From assembly GCA_027533425.1 (NCBI GenBank), contig JAPZUD010000004.1, forward strand, positions 310,001 to 374,000: a stretch of DNA of 64,000 bases, written 5' to 3'. A program made the translations under genes and the position numbers. Positions 44,788 to 54,968 of the stretch are shown here, piece by piece; position 1 is the first letter of the stretch; every line of letters starts with the position of its first letter. The notes below the pieces were generated by a model. The model was not told where the DNA came from. It did no database searches and saw only the letters and a program-made list of their open reading frames with translations. The DNA is from Beijerinckiaceae bacterium (GTDB lineage: Bacteria; Pseudomonadota; Alphaproteobacteria; Rhizobiales; Beijerinckiaceae).

Positions 44788-46155
44788 GTGACAAGTTTCT
44801 ATTACGCGCTCATGGTCGCGCTCGCCCTCGGGGCTTATTTTCTTGTCCGCAGCCGCGCGGCTGCGCTTGCCAGTGGACAGACCCTGCATTCCCGCCCGAC
44901 CTATCACGGCCTTCTGGCGGCAGCGCAGGTCATCCTCCCGATGATCCTGATTCATTTTGCCGGCTCGATCATGGCCGCGCGCTTTGTCGAGCATCAGGCG
45001 CTCGTCGCGATGGATCCGGCCCTGCTGACGGACGAATTGCGCCGCGGTGCGGCTTTCCGCGAGATCCGGGAATTCGCGATCGGCCGCGGTGCCGCCAACG
45101 CCACCCAGGCCCTTCAGGCTGGCGCCGCGATGTATGCCTATCTCTCGGCGCTGACAAACTGGGCCGTTCTCGGGCTCGGCCTTGCCGTCGGCATTGCGAT
45201 GGCTCTGTTCTCGCTCCGCAGCATTTCCGGCGAGTTTCGTGCCCGGAACCGGTTCGAACAGGTCGTGCGGTATCTTTTGATGGCCTGCGCGACGGTTGCT
45301 GTCATCACGACAATCGGAATTGTGTTCTCGGTGCTGTTCGAAACCTTCCGGTTTTTCCAGAAAGTCTCGCCGATCGATTTCCTCTTCGGGACCCATTGGT
45401 CGCCGCAGACCGCGATCCGCGCCGACCAGGTCGGCTCGTCCGGCTCCTTCGGCATGGTGCCGCTGCTCGTCGGTACGCTGCTCATCTCGACAATTGCCAT
45501 CCTCGTGGCCGGCCCGATCGGCCTGTTCGCCGCGATATACATGGCCGAATATGCCTCGCCGAAATTCCGGGCCTGGGCCAAGCCGATCCTCGAGATCCTC
45601 GCCGGCATTCCCACGGTCGTTCTGGGCTTCTTCGCCGCGCTTACGGTTGCGCCGCTGATCCGCGAGGTCGGTACGGCGCTTGGGCTCAGCGTCGCCTCGG
45701 AAAGCGCCCTCGCGGCCGGGCTCGTCATGGGCATCATGATCGTTCCCTTCGTCTCCTCCCTGTCGGATGACGTCATCACCGCCGTGCCACAATCGCTGCG
45801 CGACGGCTCCTACGGCATGGGCGCGACGCGGTCGGAAACCATCACGAAGGTCGTCCTGCCCGCCGCGCTGCCGGGCATCGTGTCCGCTTTCATGCTCGCC
45901 ATTTCGCGCGCCGTCGGCGAGACGATGATTGTCGTGATGGCCGCCGGCCTCGCCGCGAACCTCTCGTTCAACCCGCTCGATGCCGTCACCACCTTCACGG
46001 TCCAGATCAAGACGATCCTTGTCGGTGACCAGGAATTCGACAGCGCCAAGACCCTGGCGGCCTTCGCCCTCGGCTTCGTGCTCTTCTTCTTCACGCTGAC
46101 CCTCAATGTCATCGCGCTGGCGATCGTCCGGAAGTATCGGGAACAATATGACTGA
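44788..46155 (+). CDS. pstC: Phosphate ABC transporter permease PstC (long form)
   Basis: This 455-residue permease has an alphaproteobacterial N-terminal extension of about 170 residues with three helices, then the permease core with GTLLISTIAILVAGPIGLFAAIYMAEY and the EAA-loop region RSETITKVVLPAALPGIVSA. It forms the channel with PstA. The start is GTG. It overlaps pstA by 8 bp. Confidence 0.94.
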   Translation: MTSFYYALMVALALGAYFLVRSRAAALASGQTLHSRPTYHGLLAAAQVILPMILIHFAGSIMAARFVEHQALVAMDPALLTDELRRGAAFREIREFAIGRGAANATQALQAGAAMYAYLSALTNWAVLGLGLAVGIAMALFSLRSISGEFRARNRFEQVVRYLLMACATVAVITTIGIVFSVLFETFRFFQKVSPIDFLFGTHWSPQTAIRADQVGSSGSFGMVPLLVGTLLISTIAILVAGPIGLFAAIYMAEYASPKFRAWAKPILEILAGIPTVVLGFFAALTVAPLIREVGTALGLSVASESALAAGLVMGIMIVPFVSSLSDDVITAVPQSLRDGSYGMGATRSETITKVVLPAALPGIVSAFMLAISRAVGETMIVVMAAGLAANLSFNPLDAVTTFTVQIKTILVGDQEFDSAKTLAAFALGFVLFFFTLTLNVIALAIVRKYREQYD

Positions 46156-47896
46156 CACCTCGATGGCTCCGCCCGGCACGGGCATTCGCACCTTTGATTA
46201 CGGCTCGGACGAAGCCCAGGCCCGCGTGAAGCGGCGCTACCAGGCCGAGGCGCGCTTCAAGCTCTATGGCCTGCTGGCCGTGCTTTTCGCGGGCGCATTC
46301 GTCTTCGTGCTCCTTGCGGATATCGTGCGGAAGGGCATGCCGGCCTTCTTCGAGCATAGGGTTGTCCTGACGCTGGATCTTGATGCCAGCCTGATCGACC
46401 CGACGGGGCGACGCGAAATCGACGCCCTTCGGAACGGCGACTACAACAAGATCGTCATGGACGCCTGGCGGGCCAACTTTCCCGAAGTCACCCAGCGATC
46501 CGAGCGCCGCCGCCTCGAGGCGCTTGTCTCCAGCGGCGCAGCCGATGACTTGCGTGCGGCGGTCATCCGTGATCCCGCGCTGATCGGCCAGAAGATCCGC
46601 TTCCCGGTTCTCCTGTCCGATGATGCCGACCTGCATTTCAAGGGCCTGTCGACCCGCATCTCTACCGTGCCCGGAGCTGGCGCGCTCGATGTGAAGGTCA
46701 ATGGCCGCGAAGTCGAGCTTTCCGGTTCTGGTCAGCCTTTCGCGGCCATTCTGGCCGATGTGAAGGCCGGGTTGCTGAAGGATGCGGAACGCGTCGGTGC
46801 CGAGCTGGCACGTCTTCCGGCATCGCAGCAGGGCGGCAACAATGCCGCGCTTGATGCGCGGCGCGCCGAACTGACCCAGAAGGTTGCCGATCTCCGCCGC
46901 CGCGCCGGCGATGCCGGCAGCGCGGAAACGATCGACTTTTCCTCCATGCCCAGCCGGATCATCCGGGCCGAGGGCGCTTCGATCCGCCTTCAGGAAATCG
47001 GGCCCGGCTCTGCCAAAGGGTTCCTCCTCGTCGCGCCGCAGCGCGAGATGGCCCGGCTCGAATCCTGGGCGATTGCCACTTTCGCCACGCCGGAGAGCAA
47101 CCGGAAGGCCAGTGACGCGGACATCTCTTGGCTTGAAACGCTCAATGCCCGCGGTGCCATCGAGAAGGCCTTTTCCACCCGCTTCTTTACCAGCGGTGAC
47201 AGCCGCGAGCCCGAACTCGCGGGCATCCGCGGCGCCTTGATCGGCTCGGCCCTGACCCTGCTGGTCACGTTGATCGTCTGCCTGCCGCTCGGCGTCGGCG
47301 CCGCTGTGTATCTTGAGGAATTCGCCCCGAAGAACCGGTTCACCGATGTTCTCGAGGTCAATATCAACAATCTCGCAGCCGTTCCGTCGATCGTCTTCGG
47401 CCTTCTCGGTCTCGCGATGTTCCTCAACTTCTTCGGCCTGCCGCGCTCGGCACCGCTTGTCGGGGGGCTTGTCCTGGCCCTGCTCGTCCTGCCGACGATC
47501 ATCATCGCCAGCCGCGCGGCGCTCAAAGCCGTGCCGCCCTCGATCAAGGAAGCGGCGCTTGGCGTGGGCGCCTCGCATCAGCAGGCGATCTTCCATCATG
47601 TCCTGCCCTTGGCGATGCCGGGCATCATGACCGGCACGATCATCGGTATGGCGCATGCCCTGGGCGAGACCGCGCCGCTTCTCATGATCGGGATGGTGGC
47701 CTTTATCGTCGACATCCCGCAGGCGATCACCGATCCCGGAACGGTGCTGCCGGTCCAGATCTATCTCTGGTCGGACCTGCCCGAGGTTGCCTTCCAGGCG
47801 AAAACCGCCGGGGCGATCCTTGTCCTGCTAGGGTTTCTCTTCGTCATGAATGGCGCGGCCATTCTCCTGCGGCGTCGCTTCGAGCGCCGCTGGTAA
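46148..47896 (+). CDS. pstA: Phosphate ABC transporter permease PstA (long form)
   Basis: This 582-residue protein is about twice the length of E. coli PstA. One helix near residues 40-60 is followed by a periplasmic domain of about 300 residues (DUF3333 type, rich in Ala and Arg around 240-265), then the core with ALIGSALTLLVTLIVCLPLGVGAAVYLEEF and the EAA loop HQQAIFHHVLPLAMPGIMTG. ATG 46148 overlaps pstC by 8 bp, so translation is coupled. pstB follows after 30 bp. Confidence 0.93.
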   Translation: MTDTSMAPPGTGIRTFDYGSDEAQARVKRRYQAEARFKLYGLLAVLFAGAFVFVLLADIVRKGMPAFFEHRVVLTLDLDASLIDPTGRREIDALRNGDYNKIVMDAWRANFPEVTQRSERRRLEALVSSGAADDLRAAVIRDPALIGQKIRFPVLLSDDADLHFKGLSTRISTVPGAGALDVKVNGREVELSGSGQPFAAILADVKAGLLKDAERVGAELARLPASQQGGNNAALDARRAELTQKVADLRRRAGDAGSAETIDFSSMPSRIIRAEGASIRLQEIGPGSAKGFLLVAPQREMARLESWAIATFATPESNRKASDADISWLETLNARGAIEKAFSTRFFTSGDSREPELAGIRGALIGSALTLLVTLIVCLPLGVGAAVYLEEFAPKNRFTDVLEVNINNLAAVPSIVFGLLGLAMFLNFFGLPRSAPLVGGLVLALLVLPTIIIASRAALKAVPPSIKEAALGVGASHQQAIFHHVLPLAMPGIMTGTIIGMAHALGETAPLLMIGMVAFIVDIPQAITDPGTVLPVQIYLWSDLPEVAFQAKTAGAILVLLGFLFVMNGAAILLRRRFERRW

Positions 47897-47926
47897 TCGC
47901 ACGCGGCGTAAACAAGGAAAGAGTCG

Positions 47927-48739
<813 letters not shown>

Positions 48740-48765
48740 TCCTGCGGCGAGATGGAAAGCAGACA

Positions 48766-49479
48766 ATGACCCAGCATATCGTGAGGGCCTATGACGAGGA
48801 GCTTGGCGCTCTCTCTGTCAAAATCAACCAGATGGGCGGCATTGCCGAGGCCATGCTGACAGATGCCATTGATGCTCTGGCGCGCCACGATGTCGGCAAG
48901 GCCCGGGGGGTTATCGAACGGGATGGCCAGCTTGATGCGTTGCAGAACGAAATCGAGGAACTGGCGGTTCTCGTGATCGCCAAGCGCCAGCCGATGGCGA
49001 ATGATCTCCGCCATATCATGGGCACGATCCGCATTGCCTCCGATATCGAGCGCATCGGCGACCTGATGAAGAACATCGCCAAGCGTGTGACGGTGATGGA
49101 AGACCGCTTCCTCGGAACCCGGTCCCTTGCCGGCATCCAGCACATGGCGCATCTCGTCCTTGGGCAGGTCAAGGCCGTACTGGACAGCTTCGCTCAGAAG
49201 AGTTCCGACCTCGCCCGCCATGTCTGGCTGCATGACGGCGAGGTGGACCAGCTCAACAATTCGCTGTTCCGCGAGCTGCTGACCTACATGATGGAAGATC
49301 CGCGCTCCATCACGTTCTCCACGCATCTGCTCTTCATCGCGAAGAATATCGAGCGTGCCGGTGACCATGCCACCAACATCGCCGAGACAGTCTTCTTCAT
49401 CGAAACGGGACAGCAGTTGAGCGGCCCGCGCCCGAAAGGCGAATCCTCCGTCTTCGCGGTTTCCGCGCCGGGCAAGTGA
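48766..49479 (+). CDS. phoU: Phosphate signalling protein PhoU
   Basis: This 237-residue protein is built of two three-helix repeats. It has the metal-binding E/D clusters HIMGTIRIASDIERIGDLMKNIAKR and IAKNIERAGDHATNIAE. PhoU links PstB to PhoR and keeps the regulon off when phosphate is plentiful. It lies 26 bp after pstB and 7 bp before phoB. Confidence 0.96.
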   Translation: MTQHIVRAYDEELGALSVKINQMGGIAEAMLTDAIDALARHDVGKARGVIERDGQLDALQNEIEELAVLVIAKRQPMANDLRHIMGTIRIASDIERIGDLMKNIAKRVTVMEDRFLGTRSLAGIQHMAHLVLGQVKAVLDSFAQKSSDLARHVWLHDGEVDQLNNSLFRELLTYMMEDPRSITFSTHLLFIAKNIERAGDHATNIAETVFFIETGQQLSGPRPKGESSVFAVSAPGK

Positions 49480-49486
49480 GGCCGTC

Positions 49487-50188
49487 ATGGCACCGCGCAT
49501 CATGGTTGTGGAGGATGAGGAGGCTCTGGCCATCCTGCTGCGCTACAACCTGACGGCCGAGGGCTACGAGGTCGACCATGTGGCCCGCGGCGACGAGGCC
49601 GATCTCCGCCTCAAGGAATCCGTGCCGGACCTGCTGATCCTGGACTGGATGCTGCCGGCGCTGTCGGGCATCGAGATCTGCAGGCGCCTGCGGGCACGGC
49701 CGGAAACCGCCCGCCTCCCTGTCATCATGCTGACAGCCCGCGGCGAGGAATCCGAGAGGATCCGGGGCCTCAGCCAGGGGGCCGATGACTACGTGGTCAA
49801 GCCCTTCTCAGTCCCCGAACTGGTCGCGCGGGTTCATGCCCTGCTCCGTCGGGTGAAGCCGGAGCATGTGGCGCATCGCCTCGTCATCGGCGATATCGAA
49901 CTCGACCGGGTGACCAAACGGGTCCGCCGCGCCGAACGCGAGTTGCATTTGGGGCCAACCGAGTTCCGCCTGCTGGAATTCCTGATGAAGAGCCCCGGCC
50001 GGGTTTTCGCGCGGGACCACCTGCTCGATTCCGTCTGGGGGCAGGATGTCTATGTCGACGAGCGGACGGTCGATGTCCATGTCGGACGGCTGCGCAAGGT
50101 GCTGAACCGGCGCGGTCAGGCCGATCCGATCCGGACCGTGCGTGGCGCCGGTTACTCCTTCGACGAGACATTCGGTCGCAAAGCCTGA
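49487..50188 (+). CDS. phoB: Phosphate regulon response regulator PhoB
   Basis: This 233-residue regulator has a receiver domain with phospho-acceptor D53 (LILDWMLPALSG), switch Thr (MLTARG) and Lys (VVKPFSV), and an OmpR-type winged helix with LGPTEFRLLEFLM and RTVDVHVGRLRKVL. It should bind the Pho box at 43566. phoR and phoB flank the pst genes, an arrangement common in alphaproteobacteria. Confidence 0.95.
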   Translation: MAPRIMVVEDEEALAILLRYNLTAEGYEVDHVARGDEADLRLKESVPDLLILDWMLPALSGIEICRRLRARPETARLPVIMLTARGEESERIRGLSQGADDYVVKPFSVPELVARVHALLRRVKPEHVAHRLVIGDIELDRVTKRVRRAERELHLGPTEFRLLEFLMKSPGRVFARDHLLDSVWGQDVYVDERTVDVHVGRLRKVLNRRGQADPIRTVRGAGYSFDETFGRKA

Positions 50189-50211
50189 AATTTCGAGGTT
50201 CAGGCGTCAGG

Positions 50212-50231
50212 AAGGGGCGACATCGCCCCTT
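50212..50231. terminator. Bidirectional hairpin between phoB and gcrA
   Basis: A perfect 9-bp inverted repeat AAGGGGCGA/TCGCCCCTT with a 2-base spacer lies in the 68-bp gap between convergent phoB and gcrA. Neither side has a clear T-run. Its position between converging genes suggests a transcript end or a 3' mRNA stabiliser. Confidence 0.5.
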
Positions 50232-50256
50232 GCCGAATGACGGCATCGGAGAGAGC

Positions 50257-50736
50257 TCAGCCGCCCCGGCGGCGATCTCCCTGGGGCTGGAACGCGATCC
50301 GGGCATGCGCCTCGCAATAGGTTCGCCCTGCGCCGCAATCGGCGCCGCAATAGACGAAATCAGCCTGCAATGGATCGCCGATCGGCCACCGGCACAGGCC
50401 TTCGCGCAATTCCATGATCGAAATCCGGCGGGAGATCGGGATCACGACATTGTCCCGCGCCGGCGCGACTTCCGCCACAACCTCCATCATCTCGACCACG
50501 GCAAGGTTGCCCCGGACGGAAATGGTCGCAGTTCGGGCGGCTGCCTTCACCACCTTGCGCGGTCGCGCCACGCTGGCCGGCTTGGCCTTGGCGCGGCCGG
50601 ACAGGCCAAGCCTGTGCACCTTGCCGATCACCGCATTGCGCGTGACGCCGCCCAGCTCCGCAGCAATCTGGCTGGCGCTCAACCCTTCGCTCCACAGTTT
50701 CTTCAACTGTTCGATGCGGTTGTCGTCCCACGACAT
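50257..50736 (-). CDS. gcrA: GcrA cell-cycle regulator
   Basis: This 159-residue protein begins MSWDDNRIEQLKKLWSEGLS with the helix-turn-helix of GcrA (SASQIAAELGGVTRNAVIGKVHRLGLSGR) and ends with the conserved RNA-polymerase-binding tail (CRWPIGDP, FVYCGADCGAGRTYCEAHARIAF). GcrA works with sigma-70 at promoters methylated at GANTC by CcrM and is confined to alphaproteobacteria. ATG 50736 is chosen because GAGGAGG lies 5 bases upstream. Confidence 0.95.
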   Translation of the reverse strand: MSWDDNRIEQLKKLWSEGLSASQIAAELGGVTRNAVIGKVHRLGLSGRAKAKPASVARPRKVVKAAARTATISVRGNLAVVEMMEVVAEVAPARDNVVIPISRRISIMELREGLCRWPIGDPLQADFVYCGADCGAGRTYCEAHARIAFQPQGDRRRGG

Positions 50737-51048
50737 CGTTGCCTCCTCGCCTTCCTGTGCGGTGCTCCGGCGGAATCCCTCACCGTGGCTCGCCAAAAAG
50801 CGAGCAACCAACCGGAACATCCGGAGGGGGAATGCCTGACCCGAGACCCCACGCTGTGCCGAAGCCTGTTGCTTGCCGACACCTTGTCTCTACCGGCGAC
50901 ACTAGCCGAAGCCGCGTCCAAGGTTGAGAGTCGACGCGGTAACAGCGCTCGTTTTCAACAGGCATAATCAGGCGCGCTTGACCATGCCGTCCGTGAGTCA
51001 CAACTGTGGCATCTGCGTGAATTATTGACTTTTCGACGGTTCTCTCGC

Positions 51049-51091
51049 AAAGAAACACCATGCCGCCCGGTTCGAGGCGGCCTTCTTTTTT
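51049..51091 (+). terminator. Terminator-like hairpin in the argD leader
   Basis: GCCGCC (51062-51067) pairs with GGCGGC (51076-51081) across an 8-base loop and is followed by CTTC and six T. A second helix, AAAGAA at 51049-51054 with TTCTTT at 51083-51088, could extend or compete with it. It lies 80 bp upstream of argD on its sense strand, where an attenuator would be expected. Confidence 0.45.
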
Positions 51092-51161
51092 GGCGAGGAT
51101 TTTCGTCAAAGGCCGACCGCGGATCGGGGCATCCGGTCAGCCGGCAGGCCCAACCCGGTAG
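51060..51161 (+). CDS. Possible 33-codon arginine-rich leader peptide of argD
   Basis: An ATG at 51060 opens a 33-codon frame, MPPGSRRPSFLARIFVKGRP and on, that contains six arginine codons (AGG, CGG, AGG, CGA, CGG and a final CGG next to the stop). The TAG ends at 51161, touching the GGAGGG ribosome-binding site of argD. Codons 2-8 lie inside the terminator-like hairpin. No clear ribosome-binding site precedes the ATG, so translation is unproven and chance is possible in GC-rich DNA. Confidence 0.3.
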   Translation: MPPGSRRPSFLARIFVKGRPRIGASGQPAGPTR

Positions 51162-51170
51162 GAGGGTATC

Positions 51171-52424
51171 ATGAGCATGACGTCCAAAAGCGAAGCCGCA
51201 CATCTCTCGGCCCGCGCTGGGCGATCGGCCACCTCCAGCCTGATGCCGACCTATGCCCGCGCCGCCCTTGAATTCGAACGCGGCGAAGGCGCGTGGCTCT
51301 TTACGCCAGACGGCCGGAAATATCTTGATTTCGGCAGCGGCATTGCCGTGAACGTGCTCGGCCATTCGCATCCGCATCTCGTCTCCGCGTTGGTCGGGCA
51401 GGCGGAGAAGCTCTGGCATGTCTCGAACATCTACAAGATCCCGGAAGGCGAACGGCTGGCCGAGCGCCTCTGCGCCCTGACCTTTGCGGACCGCGTCTTC
51501 TTCACGAATTCGGGTGCGGAAGCGCTGGAATGCGCGATCAAGACCGCGCGGAAATACCATTCGGCGAACGGCCAACCGAACCGCTACCGCATCATCACCT
51601 TCGAGGGTGCCTTCCATGGCCGCACCCTGGCGACGATCGCGGCTGGCGGCCAGCAGAAATATCTCGAGGGTTTCGGCCCCAAGGTCGAGGGGTTCGATCA
51701 GGTCCCCTTCGGCGATCACGCGGCTCTGGAGGCCGCGATCGGGCCGGATACCGGCGCGATCCTGATCGAGCCGATCCAGGGCGAGGGCGGGCTTCGCCCT
51801 GTGCCGCCGCAATGCCTGCGGGGCCTGCGCGAACTCTGCGACAAGCATGGCCTGCTTCTGATCCTCGACGAGGTGCAGAGTGGCGTCGGCCGGACCGGCA
51901 AGCTCTTTGCCCATGAATGGTCGGGCATCCGCCCGGATATCATGGCGATCGCCAAGGGCATCGGCGGCGGATTCCCGCTCGGGGCCTGCCTCGCCACCGA
52001 GGAAGCCGCCAAGGGCATGGTCGCGGGCACCCATGGCTCGACCTATGGCGGCAACCCGCTGGCCATGGCGGTCGGCAATGCCGTGCTCGATGTCGTGTCC
52101 GATCCGGGTTTCCTCGAGACGGTCCGGCAGACTGCGCGCGATTTCGCACAGCGCCTCGCCGAGCTGAAGGACCAGTATCCCGATATCGTCGAAGAGGTCC
52201 GGGGCTCCGGCCTGCTGATCGGTCTGAAGATGCGCGTGCCCAACACGGCGTTCGTGGCCGAGGGGCGTGAACAGGGCATCCTGACCGTCGGCGCTGGCGA
52301 CAATGTCGTCCGGCTGCTGCCGCCGCTGATCATCGGCGAGCCGGAAATCCAGGAAGCCTATCGCCGGCTTGATGCCACCTGCACGGCCCTCCGGGCGTCA
52401 CAGGCGCAGGCCAAGGCCAGCTGA
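51171..52424 (+). CDS. argD: Acetylornithine aminotransferase
   Basis: This 417-residue class III PLP aminotransferase converts N-acetylglutamate semialdehyde to N-acetylornithine. It shows [58 protein letters not shown] and the PLP-lysine segment [16 protein letters not shown]. About 20 extra N-terminal residues precede the family start [16 protein letters not shown] sits 6 bases before the ATG. argF follows by 15 bp. Arginine genes here are split from argB at 13.2 kb. Confidence 0.95.
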   Translation: MSMTSKSEAAHLSARAGRSATSSLMPTYARAALEFERGEGAWLFTPDGRKYLDFGSGIAVNVLGHSHPHLVSALVGQAEKLWHVSNIYKIPEGERLAERLCALTFADRVFFTNSGAEALECAIKTARKYHSANGQPNRYRIITFEGAFHGRTLATIAAGGQQKYLEGFGPKVEGFDQVPFGDHAALEAAIGPDTGAILIEPIQGEGGLRPVPPQCLRGLRELCDKHGLLLILDEVQSGVGRTGKLFAHEWSGIRPDIMAIAKGIGGGFPLGACLATEEAAKGMVAGTHGSTYGGNPLAMAVGNAVLDVVSDPGFLETVRQTARDFAQRLAELKDQYPDIVEEVRGSGLLIGLKMRVPNTAFVAEGREQGILTVGAGDNVVRLLPPLIIGEPEIQEAYRRLDATCTALRASQAQAKAS

Positions 52425-52439
52425 CCGTTTTCACATGGT

Positions 52440-53396
52440 ATGACACCGATGAGTACTTCCTTTCAGCTTCCGGCCTCCCAGAGGCATTTCCTCGATCTCG
52501 GTGACCTGCGCGCCGAGGAAGTCCGCCACATTCTCGACGGGGCGCGCCGCATCAAGGCGCGCCGTCGGGCTCAGTTGCCCGGCGACAGGGTGCTGGCCGG
52601 CAAATCCATCGCGATGATCTTCGAGCAGCCCTCGATGCGCACGCGCATGTCCTTCGATATGGCGATCCGCGAACTCGGTGGCGAGAGCATCATGGTCACC
52701 GGCAAGGAGATCGAGCTCGGCGAGCGCGAGAGCATCGCCGATACGGCCCGCGTGCTGTCGCGCTATGTCGACGGCATCATGATCCGCATCCTCGACCATC
52801 GCCAGCTGGTCGAGCTGGCCGAGAACGCGACGATCCCGGTCCTCAACGGGCTGACAAAGACCTCGCATCCCTGCCAGGTCATGGCCGATGTCCTGACCTT
52901 CGAGGAGCATCGCGGCCCGATCGGCGGCCGCACGGTGACCTGGGTCGGCGACAGCAACAATGTCCTGCGCTCCTGGATCGAGGCGGCCGGCCGTCTCGGT
53001 TTCTCGATGCGCGTGGCCACGCCCGAGGAACTGCAACCCAAGGCGGATATCGTCGACTGGGCCCGCAAGAACAAGGTCGATCTCCGCCTGATGCGCAGCC
53101 CGCAGGACGCGGTCGAGGGCACGGATTGCGTCGTGGCCGATGCCTGGGTCTCCATGGGCGACAAGGATGCCGGCCGCCGCCACAACCTGCTGCGTCCCTA
53201 CCAGGTCAATGCGGAACTGATGCGCGTCGCCGGCCCTCAGGCGATCTTCATGCATTGCCTGCCGGCCAAGCGTGGCGAGGAAGTGACCGACGAGGTCATG
53301 GACGGGCCGCAATCGGTTGTTTTCGACGAAGCGGAGAACCGCCTGCACGCCCAGAAAGCCATCCTGGCCTGGGCCTATGGCGAAAGCTTCGCCTGA
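52440..53396 (+). CDS. argF: Ornithine carbamoyltransferase
   Basis: This 318-residue enzyme makes citrulline from ornithine and carbamoyl phosphate. The carbamoyl-phosphate motif reads SMRTR (in [13 protein letters not shown]) rather than the usual STRTR. The other sites are standard: [17 protein letters not shown] and [12 protein letters not shown] second ATG at 52449 is an alternative start. The stop shares one base with the hslO start (TGATG). Confidence 0.95.
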   Translation: MTPMSTSFQLPASQRHFLDLGDLRAEEVRHILDGARRIKARRRAQLPGDRVLAGKSIAMIFEQPSMRTRMSFDMAIRELGGESIMVTGKEIELGERESIADTARVLSRYVDGIMIRILDHRQLVELAENATIPVLNGLTKTSHPCQVMADVLTFEEHRGPIGGRTVTWVGDSNNVLRSWIEAAGRLGFSMRVATPEELQPKADIVDWARKNKVDLRLMRSPQDAVEGTDCVVADAWVSMGDKDAGRRHNLLRPYQVNAELMRVAGPQAIFMHCLPAKRGEEVTDEVMDGPQSVVFDEAENRLHAQKAILAWAYGESFA

Positions 53397-54358
53397 TGGC
53401 CGTTGAGGCTCCCCCGGGTTCGGGGTCGATCTTCGGCGCGGACGATATCGTCCTCCCGTTCCATGTCGAGCCGCTGGATACGCGCGGCCGGGCCATCCGG
53501 CTTGGGCGTGTCCTCGACGAGATCATGGCGAGGCATGCCTATCCGCCCGTCGTCGAGCGCCTCCTCGCCGAGGCGATCGCCCTGACCGCCCTGATGGGGT
53601 CCTCGCTCAAGTTCGACGGGCGGTTCCAGCTCCAGACCAAGACCGACGGCCCTGTCTCCCTGCTCGTGGTCGATCTCGGCACGCCCTCATCCTTGCGGGC
53701 TTATGCCCGGTTTGATGCCGATCGCGTGGCCGCTGCCGGCGAGCGCGCCAGTGCCGCCACGCTGCTCGGGCATGGCTATCTCGGCTTCACCGTCGAGCAG
53801 ACCGCACTCCAGTCCCGCTACCAGGGCATCGTCGCGCTCGATGGCCAGGGGCTCGAAGCAGCGGCCATGCAGTATTTCCGACAATCCGAACAGATCCCCA
53901 CCGCGCTGCGCATCGCCGTGGCCGAGCATCAGCAGGCCGGCGGCCGGCGCCAGTGGCGGGTCGGTGGCGTGCTGGCACAATTTCTCCCCGCAGCACCCGA
54001 GCGCATGCGGCAGGCCGATCTCGATCCCGGGGATGCCCCGGCGGGCACGATCCGCCATGTCGTCGACGAAGACGATGCCTGGATCGAGGCGCGGGCCCTT
54101 GTCGAGACCACCGAGGATATCGAACTTGTCGATCCCGGACTGGGGCTCGACCGCCTTCTTTACCGACTGTTCAATGAACGTGGGGTCTCGGTCTCCGAGC
54201 CGATCCGCATGGAAGACCAGTGCCGCTGCTCAGAGGCGCGGATCCGCGAGACGTTGACCCAGTTCCCGGATTCGGACCTCGCGGAGATGCGCGAGGAGGA
54301 TGGCGCGATCGCCGTGACCTGCGAGTTCTGCAGCCGCCGGTATCGCCTCGCCCTCTGA
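53396..54358 (+). CDS. hslO: Hsp33 redox-regulated chaperone
   Basis: This 320-residue chaperone has the zinc-binding redox switch C276-R-C278 and C309-E-F-C312, both pairs intact. Oxidation releases zinc and activates holdase function. The N-terminal domain includes DIVLPFHVEPLDTRGRAIRLG and the middle EQTALQSRYQGIVALDG. ATG 53396 overlaps the argF stop by one base; the longer frame lies inside argF. The argDF-hslO order is common in Hyphomicrobiales. Confidence 0.94.
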   Translation: MAVEAPPGSGSIFGADDIVLPFHVEPLDTRGRAIRLGRVLDEIMARHAYPPVVERLLAEAIALTALMGSSLKFDGRFQLQTKTDGPVSLLVVDLGTPSSLRAYARFDADRVAAAGERASAATLLGHGYLGFTVEQTALQSRYQGIVALDGQGLEAAAMQYFRQSEQIPTALRIAVAEHQQAGGRRQWRVGGVLAQFLPAAPERMRQADLDPGDAPAGTIRHVVDEDDAWIEARALVETTEDIELVDPGLGLDRLLYRLFNERGVSVSEPIRMEDQCRCSEARIRETLTQFPDSDLAEMREEDGAIAVTCEFCSRRYRLAL

Positions 54359-54370
54359 AAAGGCCGGCTG

Positions 54371-54763
54371 TCAGTTCAGCACGCGGCGATCCGCCGGCAT
54401 ATCCAGCGAAAAGGCCGGGATCTCCACCTCGAAACGCTCGCCGCTGGCCGAGACCATCTCGTAGGTCCCCACCATGATGCCGTGCGAGGTCGTCAGCGGG
54501 CAACCCGAGGCGTAGCGATAGAGTTCGCCCGGGCGCAGGATCGGCTGCTCGCCGACCACGCCGAGCCCGCGCACATGCTGCACCTGCCCGTCGGCATCGG
54601 TGATGATCCAGTGCCGAGCCCGGAGCTGGACCGTTTCGGTCGACAGGTTGCGGATCTCGATCGCGTAGGTCCAGAAGTACTGGCCGACTTCGCGGCGGGA
54701 ACGTTCCGGCGAGAATTCCGGCTCGACCGTTACCTCGATCCCACGCGTGCTCTTGCGGTACAT
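54371..54763 (-). CDS. apaG: ApaG domain protein
   Basis: This 130-residue protein of fibronectin-III-like fold has [46 protein letters not shown] and [20 protein letters not shown], all family hallmarks. Its function is not settled (linked to Co/Mg resistance and Ap4A levels in enterobacteria). ATG 54763 is chosen because GAGG lies 6 bases upstream. It is convergent with hslO, 12 bp apart. Confidence 0.94.
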   Translation of the reverse strand: MYRKSTRGIEVTVEPEFSPERSRREVGQYFWTYAIEIRNLSTETVQLRARHWIITDADGQVQHVRGLGVVGEQPILRPGELYRYASGCPLTTSHGIMVGTYEMVSASGERFEVEIPAFSLDMPADRRVLN

Positions 54764-54968
54764 GGCGCCCCTCATCCTGCCCGCGCGAAACCGGCCTTGA
54801 CCATGCCGGCCACGATCCAGCCCGTCAATGGCGGAATCGGCACCCCACAAGCCCTGGCCGGGCGGCGCGCAATGCGGAGATCCTGTGGGCATTCGCCGGC
54901 AGACCCCGCCGAAGCTTGTCACGGGCAGGGCGCTCCTGTAGCCAGATCCGGGACAAGGGAGGGTGGCT

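Larger units (their letters stand above)
50737..51170. other. 434-bp intergenic region between divergent gcrA and argD
   Basis: No conserved gene is seen here. The gcrA half holds GANTC sites at 50773, 50928 and 50995. The argD half has a TTGACT hexamer at 51025-51030 that could be a -35 element, then the hairpin and small leader ORF listed separately. A minus-strand open frame across 50780-51109 has no recognisable protein features. Confidence 0.6.

Noticed and set aside
50780-51109. A 109-codon minus-strand frame in the gcrA-argD gap
   Set aside because: It has no signal peptide, membrane helix or recognisable motif and no convincing ribosome-binding site, and it overlaps the likely argD leader.
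50737-51170. Enrichment of GANTC (CcrM) sites between gcrA and argD
   Set aside because: Three sites in 434 bp is close to the number expected by chance for this motif, so no special GcrA control can be claimed.
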